From assembly GCA_017409455.1 (NCBI GenBank), contig JAFQSS010000034.1:1-45721 (forward strand): a stretch of 45,721 nt of DNA, written 5' to 3'. The translations under genes were made by a program, and so were the position numbers. Numbering within the stretch: the stretch's first letter is position 1; every line of letters begins with the position of its first letter. The notes beneath the pieces were generated by a model. It was not told where the DNA came from. It saw only the letters and a program-made list of their open reading frames with translations, and made no database searches. The DNA is from Clostridia bacterium. Its GTDB lineage: Bacteria; Bacillota; Clostridia; TANB77; CAG-508. Positions 25,901 through 34,369 of this stretch are shown here, piece after piece.

Positions 25901-27007
25901 CTATAAGTAAGTTCTTGTGATATTACTATCTACCAACATAGGACTAACTTCAAATCTAACTTCATCATTTACTTTAACACTTTTTTCTGTCACATCTACA
26001 CTTACATGAAACATTCCCAATCTGCCAAGCACTTTGAATTTTTCTCCATTTATTGTTACGTTTATTTGTTGTTTCTTAAATGAATCTTTAATATCTCTTA
26101 TAATATATCTTAATTTGTCTATTGGTCTAAACATATCTCTATCTACTTTAACATTAAATCCATCTGCATAACCACATGGTACTATTGCAATTTTTGTTTC
26201 TTTTTTTGTTGTAAATGAATTTGAATATCCAATATTGTAACCAGCTGGTAATGTTTTTATATCAGCAACATTTGATTTTAGATATCCTACTTTTTTAAAT
26301 CCCCATTTGTTTGGAATCGATAACCTTCCTAGTAATACAGAACCTACTCTTACAGCATTTAAATGCATTTCTGGAAAACGTAAAAACGCTGATGAATTAC
26401 ATATATGTAACATGCTAGGTTCTATGTTATTGTCTTTCAAAGTTTGTACACATTCTAAAAATCTGTCATATTGTTGTCTAGACTCTTTTCCATCGCCAAA
26501 AAATGCAATAGAAAAATGTGAAAATACTCCTTCTATTTGTATGTTTTGCCATGAGTTTATTGCATTTATGATTTCTTGTGATTTATTATATATAAAACCA
26601 TATCTTCCAAAACCTGTATCTATTTTCAGATGAACTCTTACTTTTTGGTTTAATTCTTGAGCAACTTCATCTACAGTTTCTCCAGATTCTTTTGAACCAA
26701 TTGTTAATATTATATTATTTTCTATTAAAGTTTGAACATCTTCTTTTACTGCTGTTGATGACATCATTAGTATATCTTGCTTAATTCCATTTTCTCTTAA
26801 CTTAATAGCTTCTTCTACTGTTGCTACTGCAAAAAAATCTACTCCATTATCTGCTAAAAATTGTGCATATTCTACTAATCCCAATCCATACCCATTTCCT
26901 TTTATTACTGCTATTATTTTAGTTTCTGGGTTGTTTTTTTCTGCAATTTCTCTTACTATTTTTAAATTATCTCTTAATTTCTGAGTTTCTACAACTAATT
27001 CTTTCAT
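25901..27007 (-). CDS. alr: Alanine racemase family protein
   Basis: PLP enzyme predicted to interconvert L- and D-alanine for peptidoglycan. The 368-residue protein has the PLP lysine Lys36 in AVIKGNGYGLG, the PLP-contacting Arg in AVRVGSVLLGRL, and a tyrosine in NIGYSNSFTT at the place of the second catalytic base. The C-terminal beta domain departs from typical Alr: the usual VSMDQ-like segment reads VSVDVTEK. It could therefore be a racemase with another substrate, but the context (a FemX-like lipid II peptide transferase gene just upstream) favours a wall role. AAGGAG precedes the ATG. Confidence 0.85.
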   Translation of the reverse strand: MKELVVETQKLRDNLKIVREIAEKNNPETKIIAVIKGNGYGLGLVEYAQFLADNGVDFFAVATVEEAIKLRENGIKQDILMMSSTAVKEDVQTLIENNIILTIGSKESGETVDEVAQELNQKVRVHLKIDTGFGRYGFIYNKSQEIINAINSWQNIQIEGVFSHFSIAFFGDGKESRQQYDRFLECVQTLKDNNIEPSMLHICNSSAFLRFPEMHLNAVRVGSVLLGRLSIPNKWGFKKVGYLKSNVADIKTLPAGYNIGYSNSFTTKKETKIAIVPCGYADGFNVKVDRDMFRPIDKLRYIIRDIKDSFKKQQINVTINGEKFKVLGRLGMFHVSVDVTEKSVKVNDEVRFEVSPMLVDSNITRTYL

Positions 27008-27015
27008 AATACTCC

Positions 27016-28071
27016 TTACTTTTTAAATTTAGTTTTTAATCCTCTAAGATTTCTAAATGTTTTTTCAGAAAATTTATATAGTGAATAAGTTAATGGTTTG
27101 AATGGTATATAAATTTCTCCTATAAATTCTGTAAATGTTGCTCCAAATCCTTTTTTAAATCTATATAACCCATATTGTGGATGGTTTTCATCCACTACAC
27201 CAGACACTCCTCTAAAATCATATATATCATCATTTCTTGCAATCGCCATTTTTATCATTTCCCATTGCAATAAATAATTTGGCATTAAATTTCTATGTTC
27301 ATTGCTACTTGCTCCATATAAATACCATGTTTTGTTTCCATAGAAAATTGGAATTACTCCTGATATTGGCTTGTCCTCATGATATGCCATCAAAAGTTTC
27401 ATATGATTAGGGGCTAACTCATCATACATTTTTTCGAAATATGATAAAGGCCTTATAATAAATCCGTCTCTTGCTCCTGTTTCAACCATTATTTTGTGAA
27501 ATTCTTTTAAATCTTCTCTTGTACCTTCTTTAACTACAACACCTTTTTTAGTTGCTAAACGTACATTGTATCTTGTTTTAGAATGAAACCCTGCAAATAT
27601 TTCATCTTCATTTTTCCCTTTAATATCTAATCTAAATACATATCTTGGCTGAATTTCTTCTCTAAAGTTTTTGGCATCATCTTTTATTTTATATCCTAAG
27701 CTTGTAACTACTTTTCTAAATTCTTCGTCACTGCTTTCTATGTCTGGTTCTGCTTTATATACTATAGCTTTATATTTTTTTGCCAATTCTTTTATTCCAT
27801 CTGTTAACTGCTTCATGACTTCTATATCATGAATATCACATATTGGACCTCTTGAAGAATACATTATATTTCCAAAAATCGGTATTTTTCTTATTAATAC
27901 ATTAACTGCTCCTATTATTTTCCCATTTTCATCTTCAGCTAATACTGTTTCATTTTTCCAATTTGATTTAACTTTTGCCCATTCTGGTGATTGTTGAAAA
28001 TTACATCTTTCATGATTTTCTAAAAATTCTTTATATTCATTTTGACTTTTTTCATCTGTTACAAATCTCAT
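27016..28071 (-). CDS. FemX/FemAB-like peptidyltransferase
   Basis: Uses aminoacyl-tRNA to add residues to the lysine or meso-DAP side chain of lipid II or the wall peptide. The 351-residue protein has two GNAT-like halves; recognisable segments are NFQQSPEWAKVKSNW near the N-terminus, IMYSSRGPICDIHD, VVKEGTREDLKEFHKIM, and DFRGVSGVVDENHPQYGLYR then FKKGFGATFTEFIGE near the end. The lengthy coiled-coil insertion of staphylococcal FemA is absent, as in FemX. It starts the operon from the promoter at 28123-28151. The amino acid added cannot be read from sequence. Confidence 0.88.
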   Translation of the reverse strand: MRFVTDEKSQNEYKEFLENHERCNFQQSPEWAKVKSNWKNETVLAEDENGKIIGAVNVLIRKIPIFGNIMYSSRGPICDIHDIEVMKQLTDGIKELAKKYKAIVYKAEPDIESSDEEFRKVVTSLGYKIKDDAKNFREEIQPRYVFRLDIKGKNEDEIFAGFHSKTRYNVRLATKKGVVVKEGTREDLKEFHKIMVETGARDGFIIRPLSYFEKMYDELAPNHMKLLMAYHEDKPISGVIPIFYGNKTWYLYGASSNEHRNLMPNYLLQWEMIKMAIARNDDIYDFRGVSGVVDENHPQYGLYRFKKGFGATFTEFIGEIYIPFKPLTYSLYKFSEKTFRNLRGLKTKFKK

Positions 28072-28122
28072 TCGTTTTTACCCTCATTTCTTCATCTTTT
28101 TAATTATTCACTTTTTGCCTTA

Positions 28123-28151
28123 ATTTTACACTAAATATATTAATTTTACAA
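28123..28151 (-). promoter_or_regulatory. Promoter of the femX-to-xerD operon
   Basis: Minus strand TTGTAA (28151-28146), 17-base spacer, TAAAAT (28128-28123), about 52 bases before the FemX-like start and just after palindrome copy 3. Confidence 0.6.
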
Positions 28152-28169
28152 GACTTTTTTAAAAAAAGA

Positions 28170-28219
28170 AAAAAGGGACCAGGTCCCAATTTGCGCAAAA
28201 AGGGACCTGGTCCCTTTTT
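28170..28219. repeat. Nested palindrome, copy 3; terminator after DUF5665
   Basis: A 50-base palindrome with perfect 18-bp arms (28170-28187, 28202-28219) and tip TTTGCGCAAA. Each arm is itself a palindrome: GGGACC-A-GGTCCC and GGGACC-T-GGTCCC. It overlaps the DUF5665 stop codon and is followed on the minus strand by long T-runs, so it can terminate. It is the most regular of the four copies. Confidence 0.9.
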
Positions 28220-28493
28220 ATCTATTTAATCCTTCAACAATCTCAACAATATCAGTAATAAACCTACCTACCCATGGTAAGTTTAATCTTACAAGTCTTT
28301 GTAAAAAATATATAATTATAGCTGTAACAACTGTTACACCTATTCCAAATCCCATACCACGAAAAATTCCGGCAAGAAAATTTCTTTTTATAATCTCTTT
28401 TTTGCTACCTAACAAATCTATCAATTGTTCTATTCTCTTTTTCTCTAAAAATCTTAATAAACGTTCAATATTATCATTCAGAATTTTCTTCAT
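28218..28493 (-). CDS. DUF5665-like small membrane protein
   Basis: A 91-residue protein with a charged N-terminal helix (RLLRFLEKKRIEQLIDLL), a glycine-rich turn (AGIFRGMGFGIGV), one membrane helix (VVTAIIIYFLQRLV) and an amphipathic C-terminal helix. This matches the small DUF5665 family of Firmicutes, whose function is unknown. The ATG has GGGTGG 9 bases upstream, but that ribosome site is inside the terminator hairpin of the preceding UPF0182 gene. Its stop codon overlaps palindrome copy 3. Confidence 0.8.
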   Translation of the reverse strand: MKKILNDNIERLLRFLEKKRIEQLIDLLGSKKEIIKRNFLAGIFRGMGFGIGVTVVTAIIIYFLQRLVRLNLPWVGRFITDIVEIVEGLNR

Positions 28494-28496
28494 AAA

Positions 28497-28535
28497 AAAT
28501 AACCACCCTAACCCTTATAGTTAGAATGGTCATTT
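28497..28535 (-). terminator. UPF0182 terminator hairpin covering the DUF5665 ribosome site
   Basis: A 16-bp stem, complete if G-U pairs are allowed (minus strand 28535-28520 with 28512-28497), 7-nt loop, then a T/A run. It begins next to the UPF0182 stop. Its second arm carries GGGTGG, the only ribosome site for DUF5665, so folded RNA would both end transcription and hide that site. Confidence 0.65.
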
Positions 28536-28536
28536 T

Positions 28537-31272
28537 TTAATAATTTATTACATTTTGGAAAAGAGAATTTGTTTCATTTTCCTCCATCATCTTTTCTAAT
28601 AAATCAATTAAACTTTGTAAGTTTTTCATATCACTACCTATCATTTCCCAATCATTTCTGTCAGTAGATTCTGTAAGATTTTTATTTGCATTTATAATAG
28701 CTTCTATAAGTCCTTCAATGTCTTCAGTAGTATTAACTTCAATATTTACTGCAGATTGAGATAATAAATTAGTAATAGCCTCTCTTAATGTATCTCCTAT
28801 TGCAACTTTTGTACCTGATGCTACTATAACTTTTTGTAATGTTGTAGATGCATCTGGTTCATTTGTCATTGTTTGATAAATTGTTTCAATATATAAAACT
28901 GTATTGTTTATTGGGATTATTTTCATTTCTTTCGAAATTTTACTTCCTGCAACACTTAATGTTTCAAGTTCAGCTGAAATAGTTTCATCTTGTTCAATTT
29001 GATTATCTAGTTGACTTGGTCCTAAAATATTACTGTCTTTTGGGTATTTGTAAATCTTCAGTTTACATTCTGTTCCATTACATATTCCAACAAGATAAGA
29101 TGTTATATTAGATTTACCGTTCTGAGTATACATTTGAACTAATCCAAATTCTGATTTTTCACTTTCTGGTGTTTTTATCATTGCTCCATAAGGCTTTAAT
29201 GTGGCTTTTTTGTTTTTGGTTGTTGAAGTTCCATATGTTGCTAATGACCATATGTCGCTATTTCTATATAATATATCTTCTTTTACATTATGATATACTT
29301 TAAGCATTTTTGATTGAACTTCATACAAAAATTCCGGATATCTAAATTGTGATTTTATTGTTTCTGGAATTTCTTCACCAGTATAGTCTGAAAATATTGT
29401 TGGATAAAGTTTCAAATATGCCATAATTATTGGGTCATTTCTGTCTGTAATATAAAATGTCATTTCTCCACTATATGCATTTATTATTACTTTAACAGAA
29501 TTTCTAATATAATTTATATTTTGTTTCGAACCATCATATACAATGTCAGTATATGTTGAATATGGATATTGATTAGATACTGTATATCCGTCTAAGACCC
29601 AATATATTTGTCCTTCATCTATTACTGTATATGGATTTTCATCATATATTAAATTTGGTAATACAGTTTTTGCTCTCTCTATAATATTTCGATTTGTCAG
29701 GATTTTACTTTCATCTGTTACGTTTGTTGATATAGCTAGTTTTATATCACCATTTCGTATTGCTAATATTAATCTATCTAAAAATCCCACTTGTATCCCG
29801 GAATTCCCTGCATAATTGTATATATGTTCTACACCATCATTATCAGTATAATCATATTCAGTTTTATTTTTGGTATTTGTAACAGCTGTACTAGTTGTTT
29901 CTAATCCGTAATATATTCTAGGTTCTTTTATTTCATATATGTTATCCTCTCCAGTAATATCTTTTTGTATATATTTGACGTTACCTTCTTCTGTTACAGA
30001 TGTTGCAGATGCAACAATTTGTCCAATTCCATGTGTGTATTCATATGTTTTATTATCATATGATATTCCGGAATCTGCAATTTCTCTTGGAGAAACATAT
30101 ACTAATTGTTCTTTTCCATTAATTTCATATTTGGTAAGTGCTGCATTTCTATAATTATAATATCCCGCTTCTGTTTGCGTATCTTCTAAACTTTCAAGAA
30201 CTAAATCTTCATTTACTAGTGTTATATTATCTATAACATCAGAGTTCTTATCAATCTCTTTTTCGTCAATTGTTCCAGAATATTCTATATTCATTTCTTC
30301 GACTTTTATATTGAAAGCTTCTTGTGTAGATTTGATATTTTCTTTTATATATGTTCTTTCTGCATCAAATTCATTTGGATTTACGAAAATCAAATCATAT
30401 CCTACCATAATTAAAAATAAAGCAACTAAATATATTGGTACAGCCATAACTGTATAAAGTATCTTTTTATTTTGATTTTTTACAAAGTATCTTACTGACA
30501 TAATTGCTGCAATAATTATTACTATTGCAAGTCCTATATATCCCCACAATTGTATTGTTGACTCTACAGTTCCTGCACCTGTTAATTCAGTTCCATTACT
30601 TAATGTCAAAAATGTTCCTGTTACAATATTTTGTGTATTTAATACTGTTTGTGTCGCTATTGCAACAGCTAAAATAATTACATTTCTTAAAACTTTTTTT
30701 ATCAATTTACTTTCACGTAATAAAGTTCTATCTATAGCTTTAAAATATACATTAAATACAACTATATAATATAAAGCCATATATAAACTTAATCCAATGA
30801 TTAATTTTATAAAATAACTTATTAAAGTTTCTATTAATGGTCTAATAAACATATAATATGATATATCTAAATTAAAGATTATATCTGTTTCATAAAAAGA
30901 TGCATTACTTATAAATAATAGTACTTTTTCTAATAGATTATTAGATATTATTACACTTACAATTGCAGCTATTATTAATGTTATAGATTTATTAGGCAAT
31001 TTAGGTACTTCTTGCTTTTCATCTTCAAAAAATGGTTTTAATCCTTTTTTTATCCCTCTATTAGTAAAATATAATATTATACTTAGAAATATAAATGTTG
31101 TTCCCATTATTGAATATTTATATTTTATGTCTGTAAAAAACTTTTGTATATATTGTTCACCCAATTCAAAATATTCCAAATATTGTCCTCTTAGTGTTAT
31201 ATATGTTACTAACAAATATACTGCAATAAATGCTATTACAAGTATAGCTCTTGTTTTTTTACCAATCTTCAT
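28537..31272 (-). CDS. UPF0182 family membrane protein
   Basis: Large membrane protein of unknown function (COG1615/UPF0182). The 911-residue product has about seven N-terminal membrane helices (to about residue 300), then the diagnostic segment FVNPNEFDAERTYIKENIKS and a large extracellular domain with conserved text such as YVSPREI, QIYWVLDGYT and YIRNSVKVIINAYSGEMTFY. The C-terminal part has an acidic region followed by ELETLSVAGSKISKEM and a helical end. AAGGAG precedes the ATG. It directly follows ftsY (10 bases) in the unit starting upstream of glmM. Confidence 0.9.
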   Translation of the reverse strand: MKIGKKTRAILVIAFIAVYLLVTYITLRGQYLEYFELGEQYIQKFFTDIKYKYSIMGTTFIFLSIILYFTNRGIKKGLKPFFEDEKQEVPKLPNKSITLIIAAIVSVIISNNLLEKVLLFISNASFYETDIIFNLDISYYMFIRPLIETLISYFIKLIIGLSLYMALYYIVVFNVYFKAIDRTLLRESKLIKKVLRNVIILAVAIATQTVLNTQNIVTGTFLTLSNGTELTGAGTVESTIQLWGYIGLAIVIIIAAIMSVRYFVKNQNKKILYTVMAVPIYLVALFLIMVGYDLIFVNPNEFDAERTYIKENIKSTQEAFNIKVEEMNIEYSGTIDEKEIDKNSDVIDNITLVNEDLVLESLEDTQTEAGYYNYRNAALTKYEINGKEQLVYVSPREIADSGISYDNKTYEYTHGIGQIVASATSVTEEGNVKYIQKDITGEDNIYEIKEPRIYYGLETTSTAVTNTKNKTEYDYTDNDGVEHIYNYAGNSGIQVGFLDRLILAIRNGDIKLAISTNVTDESKILTNRNIIERAKTVLPNLIYDENPYTVIDEGQIYWVLDGYTVSNQYPYSTYTDIVYDGSKQNINYIRNSVKVIINAYSGEMTFYITDRNDPIIMAYLKLYPTIFSDYTGEEIPETIKSQFRYPEFLYEVQSKMLKVYHNVKEDILYRNSDIWSLATYGTSTTKNKKATLKPYGAMIKTPESEKSEFGLVQMYTQNGKSNITSYLVGICNGTECKLKIYKYPKDSNILGPSQLDNQIEQDETISAELETLSVAGSKISKEMKIIPINNTVLYIETIYQTMTNEPDASTTLQKVIVASGTKVAIGDTLREAITNLLSQSAVNIEVNTTEDIEGLIEAIINANKNLTESTDRNDWEMIGSDMKNLQSLIDLLEKMMEENETNSLFQNVINY

Positions 31273-31282
31273 TTTATTCTCC

Positions 31283-32188
31283 TTAAATTATAGCTTTAGC
31301 AAAATCTTTTGAATCGAATATTTCCATGTCATCAATTTGTTCACCAACACCAATAAATTTTACAGGTATTTGATTTTCTTCAACTATTCCTATAACAGCT
31401 CCACCCTTTGCTGTTCCATCTAATTTAGTTAATACTATTCCAGTTATATCTGCTTGTTCTTTAAATGCTTTTACCTGTGATATTGCATTTTGTCCAGTTC
31501 CTGCATCTATTACTAGCAACACTTCTTTCGAAGCATCAGGCATTTCTTTATTTATTACTTTTTGAATTTTGTTTAGCTCGTCCATCAAGTATTTTTTGTT
31601 ATGCAATCTTCCAGCAGTATCACAAATTAATATATCTGCTCCAATTTCTCTTGTTTTTGCAATTGCATCATACACTACTGATGCTGGATCAATTCCTTCT
31701 TCTCTTTTTACAATCTCAGCTCCTGCTCTTTTAGCCCATATTTCTAGTTGTTCTACTGCAGCAGCTCTAAATGTGTCAGCTGCTGCAACTACTACTTTTT
31801 TTCCATCTCGTGATAATCGTGCCGCCATTTTTCCTATTGAAGTGGTCTTTCCTACACCATTGACTCCTATTACTAATATTACTGATGGTTTTGTTTCAAG
31901 TTTTAATGAATTGTCTGATATTTCTAATATTTTTTCAATTTCTTCTCTCAAAGTTTGTTTTACTTGTTCTTCATCTTCTATTCTTTCTTTTTTCATTCTG
32001 TCTCTTAAATTTGATATTATCTTTGTTGATGTTTCTATTCCTATATCTGACATTATTAGTGCTTCTTCTAGCTCTTCAAGAAATTCTTCATCTACTTTTC
32101 TGAAATTACTAAATACGTCATTTATTTTCCCATTTATTGACTCTTTTGTTTTTGTTAATCCCTGTTTTAATTTATCAAAAAATCCCAT
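31283..32188 (-). CDS. ftsY: Signal recognition particle receptor FtsY
   Basis: GTPase that docks SRP-ribosome complexes at the membrane for co-translational insertion. The 301-residue protein is the short form, lacking the long acidic A domain, with N and G domains. GTPase motifs: G1 GVNGVGKT, DTFRAAAVEQLE, G3 DTAGRLHN, G4 TKLD followed by GTAKGGAV, and the closing GVGEQIDDMEIFD. GAAGGAT precedes the ATG. It is coupled to glmM upstream and UPF0182 downstream, with gaps of 17 and 10 bases. Confidence 0.96.
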   Translation of the reverse strand: MGFFDKLKQGLTKTKESINGKINDVFSNFRKVDEEFLEELEEALIMSDIGIETSTKIISNLRDRMKKERIEDEEQVKQTLREEIEKILEISDNSLKLETKPSVILVIGVNGVGKTTSIGKMAARLSRDGKKVVVAAADTFRAAAVEQLEIWAKRAGAEIVKREEGIDPASVVYDAIAKTREIGADILICDTAGRLHNKKYLMDELNKIQKVINKEMPDASKEVLLVIDAGTGQNAISQVKAFKEQADITGIVLTKLDGTAKGGAVIGIVEENQIPVKFIGVGEQIDDMEIFDSKDFAKAII

Positions 32189-32205
32189 TTGAATCCTTCT
32201 TCCTT

Positions 32206-33570
32206 TTATTTACAATGTTTTTCAATTAAATCACACAATTTCCTTGCTTCTGATTCGATAACTGATTTGTCTTGTCCTTCAATCATAACTCTAACAAGAG
32301 GTTCCGTACCTGAAGGTCTAATTAAAACTCTACCATTGCCTGAAAATTCATTTTGAAGTTTTTCAATTGCCTCTTTAATTTCTTCATTTTTTTCATAATC
32401 ATATTTTTTATCTGATGAAACTTTTGCATTTATTAAAACTTGTGGATATTTTTGCATCATGTTGCTTAACTCAGAAGCTTTTTTTCCACTTTCTAATATA
32501 GCTTGAATTAACATTAATGATGTTAATATTCCATCACCTGTAGGATTATAATCTAATAAAATTACGTGTCCAGATTGTTCTCCACCTAAATTATATCCAT
32601 TTTTTAGCATTTCTTCTAAAACATATCTGTCTCCTACTTTTGTTTGAAGAAGTTGAAAATCATTATTTTCTGCATATATATTTAATCCCAAATTGCTCAT
32701 AACAGTTGCAACAATAGTATCTTTAGATAAAAGACCTTTTCCCTTTAAATATTTTGATATAATTGATAACAATTTATCTCCATCTATTTCTTCTCCATTT
32801 TCATCAACTGCCAAACATCTATCTCCATCTCCATCATATGCAATTCCCAAAGTCATTTTATTCTCAACAACATATTGTTTTAAAATTTCTAAATGTGTTG
32901 AACCACATCCATCATTAATATTTATTCCATTTGGATTATTGTTTATAATTACATGATTTATTCCCAATGTATTAAATATTTTGTCAGCAACTTCATATGT
33001 AGCTCCATTAGCAGTGTCTATAACTACTTTAAAATCTGTTCTATTGAATTTTTCTATATTATCATCAAAGTTTTTTCTAAAGAAATATACATATTCATCT
33101 AATAAATCTGTCCTTATTTCTGACACTCCGATTCTTTCATTTACTGCTGATAATTCATCAAGTTTTCCTGAGTCCATTACTTCTTCTATTTCTTCTTCTA
33201 TATCATCAGGAATTTTAGTACCTTTATTACTAAAATATTTGATACCATTAAATTCAAATGTATTATGTGATGCAGATATTACAACACTTGCATCAGCTTG
33301 TAATTTTCTTGTTAAATATGCTACAGCTGGTGTTGGTATAACTCCTAACAATTTTACATTTGCTCCATAACTTAAAAATCCCGCTACCATTGCACTTTCT
33401 ATTAAAGTTCCTGATAATCTAGTATCTCTCCCTATTAATATTGTTGGAGCCTTATCTGTGTGTTTTGACAAAACATATGCACCTGCTTTTGCCACTCTAT
33501 ATACTAATTCAGGTGATAATTCTGTATTTGCGATTCTACGAATTCCATCTGTCCCAAAATATCTTCTCAT
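32206..33570 (-). CDS. glmM: Phosphoglucosamine mutase
   Basis: Converts glucosamine-6-phosphate to glucosamine-1-phosphate for UDP-GlcNAc and the wall. The family signature opens the protein (RRYFGTDGIRR), the phosphoserine is Ser101 in SASHN (99-103), the metal loop is DGDGDR (about 242-247), and the substrate loop GGEQSGH and phosphate-binding RPSGTEPLVRVM follow. The 454-residue length is normal. I start at 33570, with GAGGAA just upstream; a GTG four codons earlier would overlap that site. It lies between the unknown membrane protein gene and ftsY. Confidence 0.96.
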   Translation of the reverse strand: MRRYFGTDGIRRIANTELSPELVYRVAKAGAYVLSKHTDKAPTILIGRDTRLSGTLIESAMVAGFLSYGANVKLLGVIPTPAVAYLTRKLQADASVVISASHNTFEFNGIKYFSNKGTKIPDDIEEEIEEVMDSGKLDELSAVNERIGVSEIRTDLLDEYVYFFRKNFDDNIEKFNRTDFKVVIDTANGATYEVADKIFNTLGINHVIINNNPNGININDGCGSTHLEILKQYVVENKMTLGIAYDGDGDRCLAVDENGEEIDGDKLLSIISKYLKGKGLLSKDTIVATVMSNLGLNIYAENNDFQLLQTKVGDRYVLEEMLKNGYNLGGEQSGHVILLDYNPTGDGILTSLMLIQAILESGKKASELSNMMQKYPQVLINAKVSSDKKYDYEKNEEIKEAIEKLQNEFSGNGRVLIRPSGTEPLVRVMIEGQDKSVIESEARKLCDLIEKHCK

Positions 33571-33585
33571 ACATTTCCTCACTTT

Positions 33586-34290
33586 CTAGTCGATTACTTG
33601 ATTTACTAAATTATAATACTCTGTCATACGAAATAAATTAGTAAATTGTATTTTATCATTTTTTATTATCCAAGAATCTTCATTTTCTTCAAGAAATACT
33701 TTTATTTTTTCTAATTTATTAAGCTTTTCATATAACCTAGCTTTTTCATTTTTAACTTCTTCTTCCAAATCTTGATATTGTTTTTGCATAACTTCACTAA
33801 GCATTATTTCCTTATATACATTTATATAATAATCATTCCTTACTGAAACATCTATATTTTCAGTACTTTTTAATATTTCCTGTTCAGTAACAAGTTCTTC
33901 ACATTCTTTTATAAGATTTTGACTTTTTTCTTTATATTCTTTTATTATATTATCTATTTCATCCATTTTTTTATCTTGTACATTTTCTGTAGAAAATATT
34001 GAATTTGGATTTATTCCTAAAACCAATTCTTTCATTTCTACATGTATATTCTTAAGGTGTGATAGGTATTCTTTGATTGCTTTTTCAACTTCAGCATAAT
34101 CTTTTTCTGTTTTCACATTTAAATCAATTTTATCATCTATTAAGTTTGTTTGTAATATTTTATTTACTTCCTCTGTTAATAAACTTAATTGCAGTGTATT
34201 AAATTGACTATAAAAATATGATAATCCTATTAATGCAATAATTAATGCTATTAGTATTACTATCGCTATCTTAGTTTTTTTATTCTCCAT
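33586..34290 (-). CDS. Uncharacterised membrane-anchored coiled-coil protein
   Basis: A 234-residue protein with an N-terminal membrane helix (IAIVILIALIIALIGLSYFY, about residues 8-27) and a long, Glu/Lys-rich, mostly helical domain that would lie outside the membrane. No cysteines form a pattern, and no catalytic motif is visible. I do not recognise the family. The ATG at 34290 has AAAGGA upstream; the frame continues into palindrome copy 4 but that part is not coding. It is followed 15 bases later by glmM. With no promoter seen between it and glyQS, it may be expressed by readthrough. Confidence 0.8.
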   Translation of the reverse strand: MENKKTKIAIVILIALIIALIGLSYFYSQFNTLQLSLLTEEVNKILQTNLIDDKIDLNVKTEKDYAEVEKAIKEYLSHLKNIHVEMKELVLGINPNSIFSTENVQDKKMDEIDNIIKEYKEKSQNLIKECEELVTEQEILKSTENIDVSVRNDYYINVYKEIMLSEVMQKQYQDLEEEVKNEKARLYEKLNKLEKIKVFLEENEDSWIIKNDKIQFTNLFRMTEYYNLVNQVID

Positions 34291-34314
34291 TTTATTTTTT
34301 CCTTTCGTGAAATT

Positions 34315-34353
34315 GGGACCTGGTCCCTTTTTTCGCAAAAAGGGACCGGGTCT
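34315..34353. repeat. Nested palindrome, copy 4, after glyQS
   Basis: Left arm GGGACC-T-GGTCCC (34315-34327) plus T-run, 3-nt tip CGC, then A-run and a right arm AGGGACCGGGTCT that has diverged but still pairs using G-U. It lies 17 bases after the glyQS stop. No T-tract follows on the minus strand, so termination here may be weak and allow readthrough into the next gene. Confidence 0.75.
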
Positions 34354-34369
34354 GTTTTTATGCTTTTAC

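Noticed and set aside
31569-32192. 207-codon plus-strand open frame opposite ftsY
   Set aside because: Antisense to a gene with all GTPase motifs; Ser-rich composition and no ribosome site.
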